From assembly GCA_964344305.1 (NCBI GenBank), contig CAYFMT010000001.1, positions 1-64,000 of the forward strand: a DNA stretch of 64,000 nucleotides, written 5' to 3'. This DNA is from JABMOV01 sp964344305. Lineage in GTDB: Bacteria > Fidelibacterota > Marinisomatia > Marinisomatales > JABMOV01. The notes beneath the pieces are model-generated. The model was given only the letters and a program-made list of their open reading frames with translations. It made no database searches and was not told where the DNA came from. Position numbers and translations under genes: made by a program. Of this stretch, positions 1 through 9,225 are shown piece after piece; the first letter of the stretch is position 1, and every line of letters begins with the position of its first letter.

Positions 1-1320
1 GAAGTACACCTTAACTTTTTAAATGAAAAGTCCGAAAGATTTAAAAGACTTACAAATGAGTTCATGGAAGAATTGAACGAATACATTGGATCGGTTCCCG
101 AGGCTGATAATGTGGATATCGGGACAGCCACCTTTGGTGGACGGCCTATCTCCATCAAACTTCTTAGCTCAGATTATTCCCAGTTGCTAAGGGCAAAGGA
201 CCTGCTAAAAGCAGAATTGGAGAAAATTGACGGCATCAAGGATATTCAGGATGATACGCCCCTTGGTAATAATGAGTTTATCATAGAGCTCAAACCGCAG
301 GCGAAAGCACTTGGTTTTACGCTCAGGGATATCTCCACTCAGCTTCGACAGGGGTTTTTCGGACAGGAAGTAATGCGTCTGCAAAAAGGCCGGGATGAAC
401 TGCGTGTCTGGGTTCGGTTTACAAAAGATGAGCGCGTTTCCATTAGCCAGATTGAAAACCTGAAGATCAGGACCCATAATGGTGATTACGTGCCCTTTAA
501 GGAATTGGCGACTTACAAAATTGAGCGGGGATTAAGACAGATTCGGCATGAAAATGGCTACAGATCTGTTCGCGTTTTTTCAAATTTCGATCATGAAAAA
601 AACAATCTGGCCGTAGTGCTGGGTGAGCTTGAGTCCGATATTCTCCCTCGAGTATTATCCCAGGTAGATGGAGTAAGCAAAAGCGCCGGTGGACAACAGG
701 AGTATATGCAAAAAATGATGAACTCCATCACCTATTCCATGTCCCTGGCAGCAGTGGCGATCTTTACTATTCTGATGTTTCTGTTAAAATCCTATTTCCA
801 GACACTTCTTATTATGTCCCTAATCCCCCTTGGTGTCATCGGAGCTGTGATTGGACATTATTTGAAAGGGATCCCCGTTTCCATTTTGTCCTTCCTTGGG
901 ATTGTCGCGCTGGCAGGAATTATTATCAATGATTCTGTGGTGTTGATCGATCGCTACAACAACTACATAAAAAAGGGCATGAAGGTAAAAGATGCTGTAT
1001 GGGAAGCAGGAAAAACACGTTTTCGCCCTATTATCCTCACCACCATAACCACTTCTGTTGGGCTTGCGCCTCTCATACTTCAAAGGAGTCAGCAGGGACA
1101 GTGGCTGGTGCCCATGGCCCTATCGGTTGCAGCCGGGTTGATTTTTGGAACCATGATTACCCTTCTTATTCTACCATCAGCAATTTATTGTGGTAGCGAT
1201 ATCCGTGTGTTCTTCAATGGGCTGGGTAACAAATTGTTCGGTCGTTCAGTCAAATCAAGGCTGGAGCTGGAACCGGCTTACCGATCATTGAAGCAGCCCG
1301 ATGAAGATGAGGGGTTGTAG
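1..1320 (+). CDS. RND (AcrB/HAE1-type) efflux transporter, C-terminal part
   Basis: The reading frame is open from base 1, so this is the last 439 residues of a protein that begins outside the window; the ATG at 64 is internal. The first half is the second periplasmic porter region. The last 220 residues or so are membrane helices with the AcrB-type signature IIINDSVVLIDRYN and the following RPIILTTITTSVGLAPL. RND pumps are inner-membrane proton antiporters of about 1000-1050 residues that work with a membrane-fusion protein and an outer-membrane channel, which are not visible here. The substrate cannot be told from this part. The final 40 residues are a charged cytoplasmic tail. Family is certain, substrate class unknown. 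Confidence 0.92.
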   Translation, partial: EVHLNFLNEKSERFKRLTNEFMEELNEYIGSVPEADNVDIGTATFGGRPISIKLLSSDYSQLLRAKDLLKAELEKIDGIKDIQDDTPLGNNEFIIELKPQAKALGFTLRDISTQLRQGFFGQEVMRLQKGRDELRVWVRFTKDERVSISQIENLKIRTHNGDYVPFKELATYKIERGLRQIRHENGYRSVRVFSNFDHEKNNLAVVLGELESDILPRVLSQVDGVSKSAGGQQEYMQKMMNSITYSMSLAAVAIFTILMFLLKSYFQTLLIMSLIPLGVIGAVIGHYLKGIPVSILSFLGIVALAGIIINDSVVLIDRYNNYIKKGMKVKDAVWEAGKTRFRPIILTTITTSVGLAPLILQRSQQGQWLVPMALSVAAGLIFGTMITLLILPSAIYCGSDIRVFFNGLGNKLFGRSVKSRLELEPAYRSLKQPDEDEGL

Positions 1321-1378
1321 TATATTTATGAATTTCTGGCTGGGATACTCCCCGTCATAGCTAAATTATTTGACTAAT

Positions 1379-1430
1379 GCTACAGCGCAGAGCACTGTAA
1401 CAAGGTATGGTAGACAAGTTAAGCTTGTCT
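1379..1430. repeat. Dispersed hairpin repeat, copy A
   Basis: Two adjacent inverted repeats lie between the convergent RND and aldo/keto reductase genes. The first has near-matching arms GCTACAG and CTGTAAC around CGCAGAGCA. The second is AGACAAG-TTAAG-CTTGTCT (1412-1430). The 14-base block CAGAGCACTGTAAC and a following GACAAGTTA recur at 52163-52214. It probably also serves as a transcription terminator between the converging genes. Confidence 0.55.
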
Positions 1431-1462
1431 GGATGCAATAAGTTATATCTTCCTGGTCACTA

Positions 1463-2425
1463 TTATTGTTTTCTATACAAATCAAAGACGAAGTTCGCAT
1501 CCTCCTGAGGCAGCGGCTCCCCAAGAAGAGAAGCGATTTGTACCTGTGATGCGTCTCGTTGTCCCAGCAGGACACATCCTGTTGGAGAATCTGGAAACAA
1601 TGCATCTACCAGGCCGTGCATTACCGGTTCAGAATGGTGAGCAAATCTGTTTTCCAGCATGGATTTGTTTTCTAGCATACGATCAATAAAGGACTGTTCG
1701 CCAAACTCCGGTACATTTTGTCGAAAATCGCCTTCTGGAAACGTCGTGGGCTTTAAATATTTACCCGTCAATAACCCCTGCTTGATAGGAGAGAAAAAAC
1801 AGGCACCTATATTCTGATTGTTGACATATTCCTTTAAACCGGATGTTGTATACATATCATCATGGACATTTCGATAGGGCTGAACAGCATCCGGCTTAAC
1901 AGCGTCTATGTATTTCATGATTTTATGCGAATCCCAGTCCGACAGGCCAATAAAACGAATTTTTCCTTCATCCTTGAATCGATACATGAGTTCTACCGCC
2001 ATTTCAAATGAAGCCTGCGTATCGAAATTGCAATGGTGGAGATAGTAGAGATCGATCACATCCACGTTGAGATTTCTAAGCGACCGCACAATGTGTCGTC
2101 TCATCATGCTTGGATGATAAAATGTCTCCAACCCTTCCTTGTCCCACCCGACCTTTGTGGCAAGAAAAATGTCTTTTCGGGGTACACTGTCCCACACAGA
2201 ACCAATAACCTCTTCTGAACGTCCATTTCCATAAACATCTGCTGTGTCCCAGTGATTGATACCCAGCTCCCATGCTTTTTTAAGTGCTTCTCTGGAAACA
2301 TCATCCTTCTGGCCTGTCCAGCCAACGGATGTTGAACCGGATTTGTTGCCGCCGCCATATGACCATGTCCCTAAACTGATCCTGGACACCTTTTCGCCTG
2401 TTTTTCCCAGAACAATTTGATTCAT
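1463..2425 (-). CDS. Aldo/keto reductase
   Basis: A 320-residue NAD(P)H-dependent oxidoreductase of the aldo/keto reductase superfamily, cytosolic, with a TIM-barrel fold. The catalytic tetrad can be read: Asp and Tyr in WDTADVYG, Lys in FLATKVGWD and His in LYYLHHC. The N-terminus LGKTGEKVSRISLGTWSYGG is typical of the YajO/general stress protein 69 branch, which reduces aldehydes and ketones. It starts one base after the stop of the GATase-like gene upstream (2427-3155), so the two are probably co-transcribed. Substrate is not predictable from sequence. Confidence 0.9.
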   Translation of the reverse strand: MNQIVLGKTGEKVSRISLGTWSYGGGNKSGSTSVGWTGQKDDVSREALKKAWELGINHWDTADVYGNGRSEEVIGSVWDSVPRKDIFLATKVGWDKEGLETFYHPSMMRRHIVRSLRNLNVDVIDLYYLHHCNFDTQASFEMAVELMYRFKDEGKIRFIGLSDWDSHKIMKYIDAVKPDAVQPYRNVHDDMYTTSGLKEYVNNQNIGACFFSPIKQGLLTGKYLKPTTFPEGDFRQNVPEFGEQSFIDRMLENKSMLENRFAHHSEPVMHGLVDALFPDSPTGCVLLGQRDASQVQIASLLGEPLPQEDANFVFDLYRKQ

Positions 2426-2426
2426 T

Positions 2427-3155
2427 TTACTTTCCTTTTTTATTGCCTGACGTAGATACCAGCCACTGGAAAAGAGCCAGGTGCTCCCGTCTTTCTGTTA
2501 GTAGTTCCGGGTGCCATTGTACAGCTATGAGAAGATCGGGGTATGATTCACTTTCCACAGATTCAATCAATCCATCATCGGCATATCCTGTAGGAATCAA
2601 TCCTTCGCCGAGCGCCCGAATACCCTGATGATGTGTGCTTGCTACCGAGGGTGTGGTTTCTCCCATTATTGAAGCTACAAGGGAGTCGCCTGTGAGGTTA
2701 ACAGTATGCTCAACCCACGCACCGTTGAATACACCATGATTAACATGATTTGGTACCAGCGCGTTAATATCCTCATACAGTGATCCGCCGTGGATAACAT
2801 TGATATGCTGAAGCCCTACACAAATGGCCAGAACCGGTTTACCGTTCTTCAATGTCTCTTGAACTATGCCCCGGTCGAACCGCTCTCTTTCTGGTGCCAT
2901 GGTTGGTATTACCACCAGATCCGGGTGCTCACTTGGGTAACACTCCGGGGGAATATCATCTCCTCCTACCATAAGCAAGCCATCTATGGATTTCACAATC
3001 TCAGGCAGGGTAGAGTCATCGTCCGGATAATGCAGCGTCATGGGGATTCCGCCACCTTTGTAAATGGCTGAGAAGTATTTTTCTTTCGTGCCATTCCACA
3101 TGGCACCATCCCGCTCATAATAGTATGGATTAATCCCTATGATTGGTTTTGACAT
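2427..3155 (-). CDS. Class I glutamine amidotransferase-like hydrolase (peptidase C26, PuuD-like)
   Basis: 242 residues, full length for the gamma-glutamyl-GABA hydrolase-type family. The nucleophile Cys is in AICVGLQHINVIHGG and the His/Glu pair of the triad in AVQWHPELL. The family cleaves gamma-glutamyl bonds of small molecules such as gamma-glutamyl-gamma-aminobutyrate in the cytosol. Usual members have a CRG(H/L)Q nucleophile elbow; here it is CVGLQ. The gene leads a pair with the aldo/keto reductase (1-base gap). No putrescine-pathway genes lie nearby, so the substrate is open. A gamma-glutamylcysteine-related role would fit the GCS2 gene close by, but that is only a suggestion. Confidence 0.88.
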   Translation of the reverse strand: MSKPIIGINPYYYERDGAMWNGTKEKYFSAIYKGGGIPMTLHYPDDDSTLPEIVKSIDGLLMVGGDDIPPECYPSEHPDLVVIPTMAPERERFDRGIVQETLKNGKPVLAICVGLQHINVIHGGSLYEDINALVPNHVNHGVFNGAWVEHTVNLTGDSLVASIMGETTPSVASTHHQGIRALGEGLIPTGYADDGLIESVESESYPDLLIAVQWHPELLTERREHLALFQWLVSTSGNKKGK

Positions 3156-3217
3156 TCTGGTGGTGAATAAAGTTTAAAGAAGTTAGGATGCTCCATCGTT
3201 AAACTCACACCCCTTTT

Positions 3218-3550
3218 ATGAAGTCACTCATGAAAATTCTGGATATTGGTCACCGAAATCACTCGGTGGACACCGCCATCTCAATCCTTGAGACAGAAGT
3301 CAGTGATGCCATATTTAAAGGTCAGATCCGAGCCATAAAAATCATCCATGGGCATGGAAAGGGTGCTCTGCGGAACGCGGTTCGTGAGTGGTGTGATTAC
3401 CAGCATGGACGATTCCTGGCTGTGATCCATGGTGAAGATTATGACCTGTTTCACCGGGATTCTGCGGACATGCGCGCAGCGTGCAACCATCCCCGGGATT
3501 ATGATCTTGGAAAGAAAAACCGGGCCGTAACCTATATCTGGCTTCAATAA
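3218..3550 (+). CDS. Small Smr-domain protein
   Basis: 110 residues. The core IIHGHGKGALRNAVREW matches the Smr (MutS2 C-terminal) domain signature, with the HGxGxG loop intact. Stand-alone Smr proteins are nucleic-acid-binding or endonuclease-like. The usual first motif LDLHG is not intact: the N-terminus reads LDIGHRNHSVDTAISIL, so the Asp remains but the LHG order is lost. The C-terminal 40 residues (from about FHRDSADM) are not usual Smr sequence. The start may be the second Met four codons in; neither has a clear Shine-Dalgarno. It is a single gene between two minus-strand units. Confidence 0.75.
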   Translation: MKSLMKILDIGHRNHSVDTAISILETEVSDAIFKGQIRAIKIIHGHGKGALRNAVREWCDYQHGRFLAVIHGEDYDLFHRDSADMRAACNHPRDYDLGKKNRAVTYIWLQ

Positions 3551-3636
3551 TTGGTTGCGAACTAAATCGTAAAAAGTAGAAATTGTGAATTGAGATAGTA
3601 ACGCGGTGTATGAAATATAACCAGTATCGTTTGATA

Positions 3637-3717
3637 CCTCTCATCTCTCATCCATCACAAATCACCATCCCCCCACTTCTCTCTTCCATGAACCATGCTC
3701 CATCTTCCATCACCCTT
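3637..3717. repeat. Degenerate purine/pyrimidine-biased short tandem repeat
   Basis: The stretch between the Smr gene and the convergent DUF819 gene has almost no G on the plus strand. On the minus strand it is made of loose copies of a 6-8 base GATGGAA/GATGAGA-like word. It is non-coding and probably a slipped-strand or replication-derived repeat. Confidence 0.4.
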
Positions 3718-3718
3718 G

Positions 3719-4909
3719 TCATCCGATCATCTGTAGAAGTTGTGCACAGATAAGCGCTGCGTATGTTCCCAGGACATACCCCGCAATGCCCAGCATAACG
3801 CCTACTGTAGCCAGGGCCGGATGAAACGCTGCGGCGACGATTGGTGCAGAAGCAGCTCCTCCCACATTGGCCTGACTGCCTACAGCCATGAAGAATAGGG
3901 GGGCCTTTATCCATTTCATTACACCAAACATAATTAACACATGTACGCTGATCCATGTAATGCCCATGGCAAACAGCATGGGGTATTCGATAACAGCTTT
4001 TAAATCCGCGTGGGCACCAATGACGCCAATAAGTAAATAGAGCAGAAGTGTGCCAATTTTCGAAGCACCTGCTCCTTCAAGATTTTTAATCTTTGTAAAT
4101 GAAAACACCACGCCCACTGTTGTAACGATGATGACCGTCCATGTCGTGTGAGATATAATCTGTCCGATGGGGGGTAATGCCTGTCCCGCCAGATATGCCA
4201 GCCATGAACCACCAAACCCAATCATCATGATGACCATATAATCGGTTACAGAAGAAACACGGTTTGCCTTTTCCTGGAAAGAGATCACTTTGTCTTTCAA
4301 TTCAGTAATGGCTGAGTTGTCCGCTTTTAGCCAGGCATCAAATGCGTCGGAGCGTCCGGCAAGGAATAGCAGAGTGCCTGTCCAAATGTTCGCAGCCAGA
4401 ACATCCACAATCACCATGGTACCCAGCATAGCATCTGTGGTACCAACAGACTTACCGATGGCGATGAAGTTTGCACCGCCGCCTATCCATGATCCGGCCA
4501 GTGCAGCCATCCCTTTCCATATATCCGGTGGCAAATAGGATTGAAACAGGAACAGCGCGATGGGACCACCAATCACAATACCAAGCGTACCGGACAGGAA
4601 CATGATAACTGCTTTCGGCCCCAGGCGGATGATCCCCACAATGTCTACAGCCAGCGTCAGGAGTAACAAGCTTGCCGGCAGGACGAATGTTTTAATCGAT
4701 GAATAGATCGGAGCGCTCTGAGGAATAATGTTCATGGAAGACAGGATGGATGGAATAAAATAGGCAAATACCAGAGAGGGCACTATTTTGAAAATTCTTT
4801 CTGTCCGCCTGTGATTCGCTGCAATAAAAATGAGTGCCGGTATGGTGATCAGCACGGCCAGGAGCCCAAAGGGGTGTTCGATTAGCGTTGTTTTCTCTAT
4901 AGGTGTCAT
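3719..4909 (-). CDS. DUF819 family membrane protein (YjcL-like)
   Basis: 396 residues, about ten predicted membrane helices, no signal peptide. The pattern of long hydrophobic segments, with the Gly-rich SWIGGGANFIAIGK and the late SQANVGGAASAPIVAAAF, is typical of DUF819/YjcL proteins, which resemble secondary transporters of unknown substrate. It starts two bases after the stop of the GCS2-type ligase gene, so the pair is an operon and may handle related metabolites. Transporter status is an inference from topology. Confidence 0.82.
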   Translation of the reverse strand: MTPIEKTTLIEHPFGLLAVLITIPALIFIAANHRRTERIFKIVPSLVFAYFIPSILSSMNIIPQSAPIYSSIKTFVLPASLLLLTLAVDIVGIIRLGPKAVIMFLSGTLGIVIGGPIALFLFQSYLPPDIWKGMAALAGSWIGGGANFIAIGKSVGTTDAMLGTMVIVDVLAANIWTGTLLFLAGRSDAFDAWLKADNSAITELKDKVISFQEKANRVSSVTDYMVIMMIGFGGSWLAYLAGQALPPIGQIISHTTWTVIIVTTVGVVFSFTKIKNLEGAGASKIGTLLLYLLIGVIGAHADLKAVIEYPMLFAMGITWISVHVLIMFGVMKWIKAPLFFMAVGSQANVGGAASAPIVAAAFHPALATVGVMLGIAGYVLGTYAALICAQLLQMIG

Positions 4910-4911
4910 GA

Positions 4912-6213
4912 TTAGAACAATCCTGCGTATCTTTCTAAAATAAAATCTTTGACGGGAATTCCCCGTTGCCAGTACTGGTCCTGAACCTGAGCCGTGGGCA
5001 CACCACCCTTCAGCATGGTATCCAGATATTGTTCGAAAAACACGGCTTCAGATCGATCGCTGTCTCCCTGACGCTCATGTAATCCGTCGATAGATAGTTT
5101 GCTGAACTCTTCAATCCATTCGCGTATTGTTTTTCTGCTGGGTCCCATCACATCCATTCCCACATGCTGTGCAATACGCTGTAACTGTTCCCGTTCATCT
5201 GCTGTCCATTGCTTTACAAGTTCATAGGCTCTTTTTCTTGATGTTTCCGAATAAAGCAACCCTACATAAAACGCCACTGATGCAAGTTCTGATCCAAATG
5301 GAGGGCGATCCATGTTTCGAATTTCCAGCATCTTCTTTAGCCGAACATGGGGGAACAGCTGATGGAGCGCCAGTTGGATGTTTTCATCTGACAGGAGATC
5401 CGCATCATTTAGTATATGCAACCACTTTCCAATTGGACCGTCAAAGGGCAATACCGTTTCATCAGTGCCTCGCACAAAAATAGCCGGTACCATTTGCACA
5501 AGTCTACTGTATGCCTCCACAAGACCCTTCTTCTCTACAATACCAAAATCAGTAAGATGTCCACATCGTTCATTATCGGTTTTCTGCCAGATTTTGTAGC
5601 GTATATTTTCACGATCCACGGGTTTTCCATTCTGAAATGGGCTGTGTGAAAACATGATTGACGTCATTGGCGTGAGGCAGTCCGCTACGTATGCCATTTC
5701 TTCGGCCTCTTCCAGGGATGAATAATCCAGGTTCACCTGCACACTGGTGGTATTTCTCATCATCCAGGAACCTGTGTCTCCGGTAAATTGAAACCGATTA
5801 TGCATGTATTGATATTTATCCAGATCAATAAGTTCGATTTTGTCGGGTGAATAGATGGGTTCTACAGAAAAATCAATGGCGAACAGGTTTTCCTTTTCAC
5901 ATATCTCATCGGATACTTCCATGTAGTGTTGTAAAGCGTCGTCCAGTTCAAACAGGGATGATAGAGGTGGGGAGGCCCACTCCAGTTGTCCGCCGGGCTC
6001 AATGGTCAGGGTGCATGACTTGCCTTGAGAATCAAATTCAGAAGCAATGGCATCTCTTAGTTCTACCGAAGAAAAGGAGTCTCCACTGTTTACCGGTAAT
6101 CTTTCTCCATTTCGCCTATAATAGAAGCATTCCACTTCAATACCGATTTTTCTTTCGCTGGTGGGTTTGGTATTTGAGAGAATAGATGAAAGGATTCTGT
6201 CTGTTAACGTCAT
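4912..6213 (-). CDS. Glutamate-cysteine ligase family protein (GCS2 type)
   Basis: 433 residues. The GCS2 signatures are visible: IGIEVECFYY near the N-terminus, TIEPGGQLEWASPP near residue 90, MMRNTTSVQVNLD near residue 155 and LEIRNMDRPP near residue 305. GCS2 enzymes join glutamate to cysteine with ATP, the first step of glutathione synthesis; relatives (EgtA, plant type) do the same in ergothioneine or bacterial low-molecular-weight thiol synthesis. No glutathione synthetase is in the window, so the final thiol is unknown. It heads an operon with the DUF819 gene. Confidence 0.85.
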   Translation of the reverse strand: MTLTDRILSSILSNTKPTSERKIGIEVECFYYRRNGERLPVNSGDSFSSVELRDAIASEFDSQGKSCTLTIEPGGQLEWASPPLSSLFELDDALQHYMEVSDEICEKENLFAIDFSVEPIYSPDKIELIDLDKYQYMHNRFQFTGDTGSWMMRNTTSVQVNLDYSSLEEAEEMAYVADCLTPMTSIMFSHSPFQNGKPVDRENIRYKIWQKTDNERCGHLTDFGIVEKKGLVEAYSRLVQMVPAIFVRGTDETVLPFDGPIGKWLHILNDADLLSDENIQLALHQLFPHVRLKKMLEIRNMDRPPFGSELASVAFYVGLLYSETSRKRAYELVKQWTADEREQLQRIAQHVGMDVMGPSRKTIREWIEEFSKLSIDGLHERQGDSDRSEAVFFEQYLDTMLKGGVPTAQVQDQYWQRGIPVKDFILERYAGLF

Positions 6214-6469
6214 GGTATATAAGATTACTGACGCATCTCTTTACCAGTAAAGAGAATTATACAAATAACAGGATTGAAAATTTAAGGTAGTCCCTGCGTC
6301 TCCAATGCGCTGCTCTCCATTTTATTAAGTTGGACTCTCCGATGTGACTGCCTATTTTTCCCGTTGGTATGGTTCCTCTTGTTGTATTTAAGGCGAATGA
6401 AAATCAATCGGTATTCTAACAAACCGTGTTGTAAATTTTAGGCTAATTTTTTATCAAGAGGAAAACAAA

Positions 6470-9169
6470 ATGAAACATGTGTATTTCTTTGGCAACGGCA
6501 AAGCTGATGGTCGTGCCGACATGAAAAATCTATTGGGTGGGAAGGGTGCCAACCTGGCAGAAATGACCAGCCTTGGTATACCAGTGCCCCCCGGATTCAC
6601 CATCACGACTGATGTTTGTACCCTGTACTATGAAAATAATGGCAACCTGCCAGAAGAACTGGAAGGACAGGTGCACGATGCAATCTTGCAGAACGAGGCC
6701 ATTATGGGTACAAAATTTGGTGATCCCGAGAATCCGCTTCTGTTCTCAGTAAGGTCCGGCGCTCGGATGTCCATGCCTGGAATGATGGAAACTGTTCTGA
6801 ATATTGGTCTTACATCCAAGACCATCCCTGGATTTATTGCCAAAACGAACAACCCTCGGTTTGTATACGATGCATACCGTCGTCTCATCATGATGTATTC
6901 AGATGTGGTGATGGAGAAAGCTGCCGGTGTAGAGCCGGAAAATGGGAAAGGCATTCGTCAACGACTAGAATCTATACTTGACTCATACAAAGAATCCAAT
7001 GGATACACATCAGACGTTGACATGACAGGAGACGACTGGAAAGCCATTTCAGATTCGTTCAAGAATGAAATCAAGACGGTCCTTGGTGAGGAATTCCCTG
7101 ATGATCACTATGATCAATTGTGGGGTGGTGTGAAAGCTGTTTTCTCTAGCTGGAATGGAAAGCGCGCCGTGAACTACAGGCGTATTGAAGGCATCCCCGG
7201 GGAATGGGGAACGGCCGTGAATGTCCAGACCATGGTCTTCGGAAATACTGGTGAAGATTCCGCAACTGGAGTGGCGTTCACTCGGAATCCTGCCACGGGT
7301 GAAAACCTGTTCTATGGTGAATGGCTACAGAACGCACAGGGCGAGGATGTAGTGGCCGGTACTCGTACACCCAACCCGTTAAATCTTGCCACAAAAACAG
7401 ATGACAACAAAGACAGCCTCAGTCTCGAAGAATTTCTTCCTGAAGTGTACGCAGATCTTGATGGTTATCGCACAAAGCTTGAAACCCATTACCGCGACAT
7501 GCAGGATGTGGAATTTACCATCGAAGAGGGTCGTCTCTGGATGTTGCAAACCCGATCCGGTAAACGGAATGGACCCGCAGCCATTAAGATTGCTGTTGAT
7601 ATGGCCAACGAAGGTCTTATAAATAAAGAAGAAGCCCTTTTACGCGTAAAACCTTCACAGCTCGATGAGTTGCTTCATCCCATGGTGGATCCGGATTCAG
7701 AGAAATCTATAGCCGTACTTGCCAAGGGATTGCCTGCAGGTCCTGGCGGTGCAAAAGGACAAATTGTTTTCACAGCTGACGATGCAGAAGCATGGGCAAA
7801 AGATGGGAAAACCGTAGTGCTGGTTCGCGAGGAAACATCCCCGGAAGATGTTCATGGGATGCACGCTGCCGCAGCTATTTTAACTGCAAAAGGTGGCATG
7901 ACTAGTCATGCAGCTCTTGTTGCCCGCGGTTGGGGTAAATGCTGTATTGTGGGTTGCAGTGCTATTCATATTGATTCGGACAAGAAAATCCTGACCGTTG
8001 ACGGGCAATCATTCAAAGAGGGTGATTTCTTTACTCTGAATGGTACGGCTGGTAAAGTTTATGCCGGTGAATTGCCTTTGCTGGACGCTGACCCGGAACA
8101 TAACAGGGAATATGCTGAGCTTATGACCTGGGCCGATGAGGTTCGCACCCTGAAAGTGCGCACCAATGCGGACCGCCCTGAAGATGCTGCCCAGGCACGT
8201 GGATTTGGAGCGCAGGGAATTGGCCTTTGCAGAACAGAACACATGTTCTTTGATCCAGAACGTATTCTTGCTGTTCGAAAAATGATCCTTGCTGGATCCA
8301 AAGAAGAACGTCGTAACGCTGTCATGGAGCTTCTTCCATTCCAGCGGGATGATTTTTATGGTATCCTGAATGCCATGGAAGGATTGCCCGTAACGGTTCG
8401 ATTCCTGGATCCACCTCTCCATGAATTCATGCCTCAAACTGATGAACAGATTTCTGAGCTTGCCAAGGAACTGGGGATTACTCCTGAGGTAATCCGTTCT
8501 CGGATGGCTAATCTTCATGAGTTCAACCCCATGCTTGGCCATCGCGGATGTCGCCTTGGTGTTGCCTATCCTGAAATCACAGAAATGCAATCCCGGGCCA
8601 TTTTCGAAGCAACGGCTAAACTGACGAAAGAAGGAAAGAGCGTCCATCCGGAAATCATGATTCCGCTTGTTGGAACTCATACAGAGTTCAGGAACCAGGA
8701 GAGGGTTGTTCGCTCTGTTGCGAAGGATGTCATGGATGAACAATCCATCACGTTTGACTACCTTGTAGGTACCATGATCGAGTTACCAAGAGCAGCGTTA
8801 ACGGCTGATCAAATCGCAGAACATGCTGAATTTTTCAGCTTTGGCACCAATGACTTGACTCAGACAACCTACGGGTTTAGTCGAGATGATATAGGTGGGT
8901 TCCTACCGTATTATCTTGAGGAGGGAATCCTGGAGCATGATCCTTTTGAAAGCCTGGACACAACTGGTGTTGGTCAACTGGTCCAAATGGGAACAGAAAA
9001 AGGACGCAGTGTACGCGAAAAACTGAAAGTGGGCATTTGCGGTGAGCATGGCGGGGACCCTGATTCTATTCAATTCTGTCATCAGATAGGATTGGATTAT
9101 GTAAGCTGTTCTCCCTTCCGTGTACCTGTTGCACGACTGGCCGCTGCACACGCAACGCTGAACAATTAA
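6470..9169 (+). CDS. ppdK: Pyruvate, phosphate dikinase
   Basis: 899 residues, slightly longer than the usual 870-880. PPDK interconverts pyruvate + ATP + Pi and PEP + AMP + PPi. Domains in order: N-terminal ATP-grasp (GGKGANLAEMTSLGIPVPPGF at the start), the phospho-histidine domain with GGMTSHAALVARGWGKCC (catalytic His480), and the C-terminal PEP/pyruvate TIM barrel with LCRTEHMFF, TNDLTQTTYGFSRDD and the catalytic Cys in GICGEHGGDP. A good ribosome site AGAGG lies 8 bases before the ATG. It stands alone with a 256-bp upstream region. Depending on direction it feeds gluconeogenesis or PPi-linked glycolysis, joining the PDH/PFOR genes at the pyruvate node. Confidence 0.98.
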   Translation: MKHVYFFGNGKADGRADMKNLLGGKGANLAEMTSLGIPVPPGFTITTDVCTLYYENNGNLPEELEGQVHDAILQNEAIMGTKFGDPENPLLFSVRSGARMSMPGMMETVLNIGLTSKTIPGFIAKTNNPRFVYDAYRRLIMMYSDVVMEKAAGVEPENGKGIRQRLESILDSYKESNGYTSDVDMTGDDWKAISDSFKNEIKTVLGEEFPDDHYDQLWGGVKAVFSSWNGKRAVNYRRIEGIPGEWGTAVNVQTMVFGNTGEDSATGVAFTRNPATGENLFYGEWLQNAQGEDVVAGTRTPNPLNLATKTDDNKDSLSLEEFLPEVYADLDGYRTKLETHYRDMQDVEFTIEEGRLWMLQTRSGKRNGPAAIKIAVDMANEGLINKEEALLRVKPSQLDELLHPMVDPDSEKSIAVLAKGLPAGPGGAKGQIVFTADDAEAWAKDGKTVVLVREETSPEDVHGMHAAAAILTAKGGMTSHAALVARGWGKCCIVGCSAIHIDSDKKILTVDGQSFKEGDFFTLNGTAGKVYAGELPLLDADPEHNREYAELMTWADEVRTLKVRTNADRPEDAAQARGFGAQGIGLCRTEHMFFDPERILAVRKMILAGSKEERRNAVMELLPFQRDDFYGILNAMEGLPVTVRFLDPPLHEFMPQTDEQISELAKELGITPEVIRSRMANLHEFNPMLGHRGCRLGVAYPEITEMQSRAIFEATAKLTKEGKSVHPEIMIPLVGTHTEFRNQERVVRSVAKDVMDEQSITFDYLVGTMIELPRAALTADQIAEHAEFFSFGTNDLTQTTYGFSRDDIGGFLPYYLEEGILEHDPFESLDTTGVGQLVQMGTEKGRSVREKLKVGICGEHGGDPDSIQFCHQIGLDYVSCSPFRVPVARLAAAHATLNN

Positions 9170-9180
9170 TCTATATACAA

Positions 9181-9216
9181 TATGGTAGAGACACGGCATA
9201 CCGTGTCTCTACCATA
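9181..9216. terminator. Perfect 16-bp inverted repeat between convergent genes
   Basis: TATGGTAGAGACACGG, loop CATA, then the exact reverse complement. It sits between the ends of ppdK (+) and tnaA (-) and can act as a bidirectional terminator, though there is no T tract. The core GTAGAGACACGG/CCGTGTCTCTAC resembles hairpin repeats dispersed in many environmental genomes (from memory). Confidence 0.6.
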
Positions 9217-9225
9217 TAATAAATG

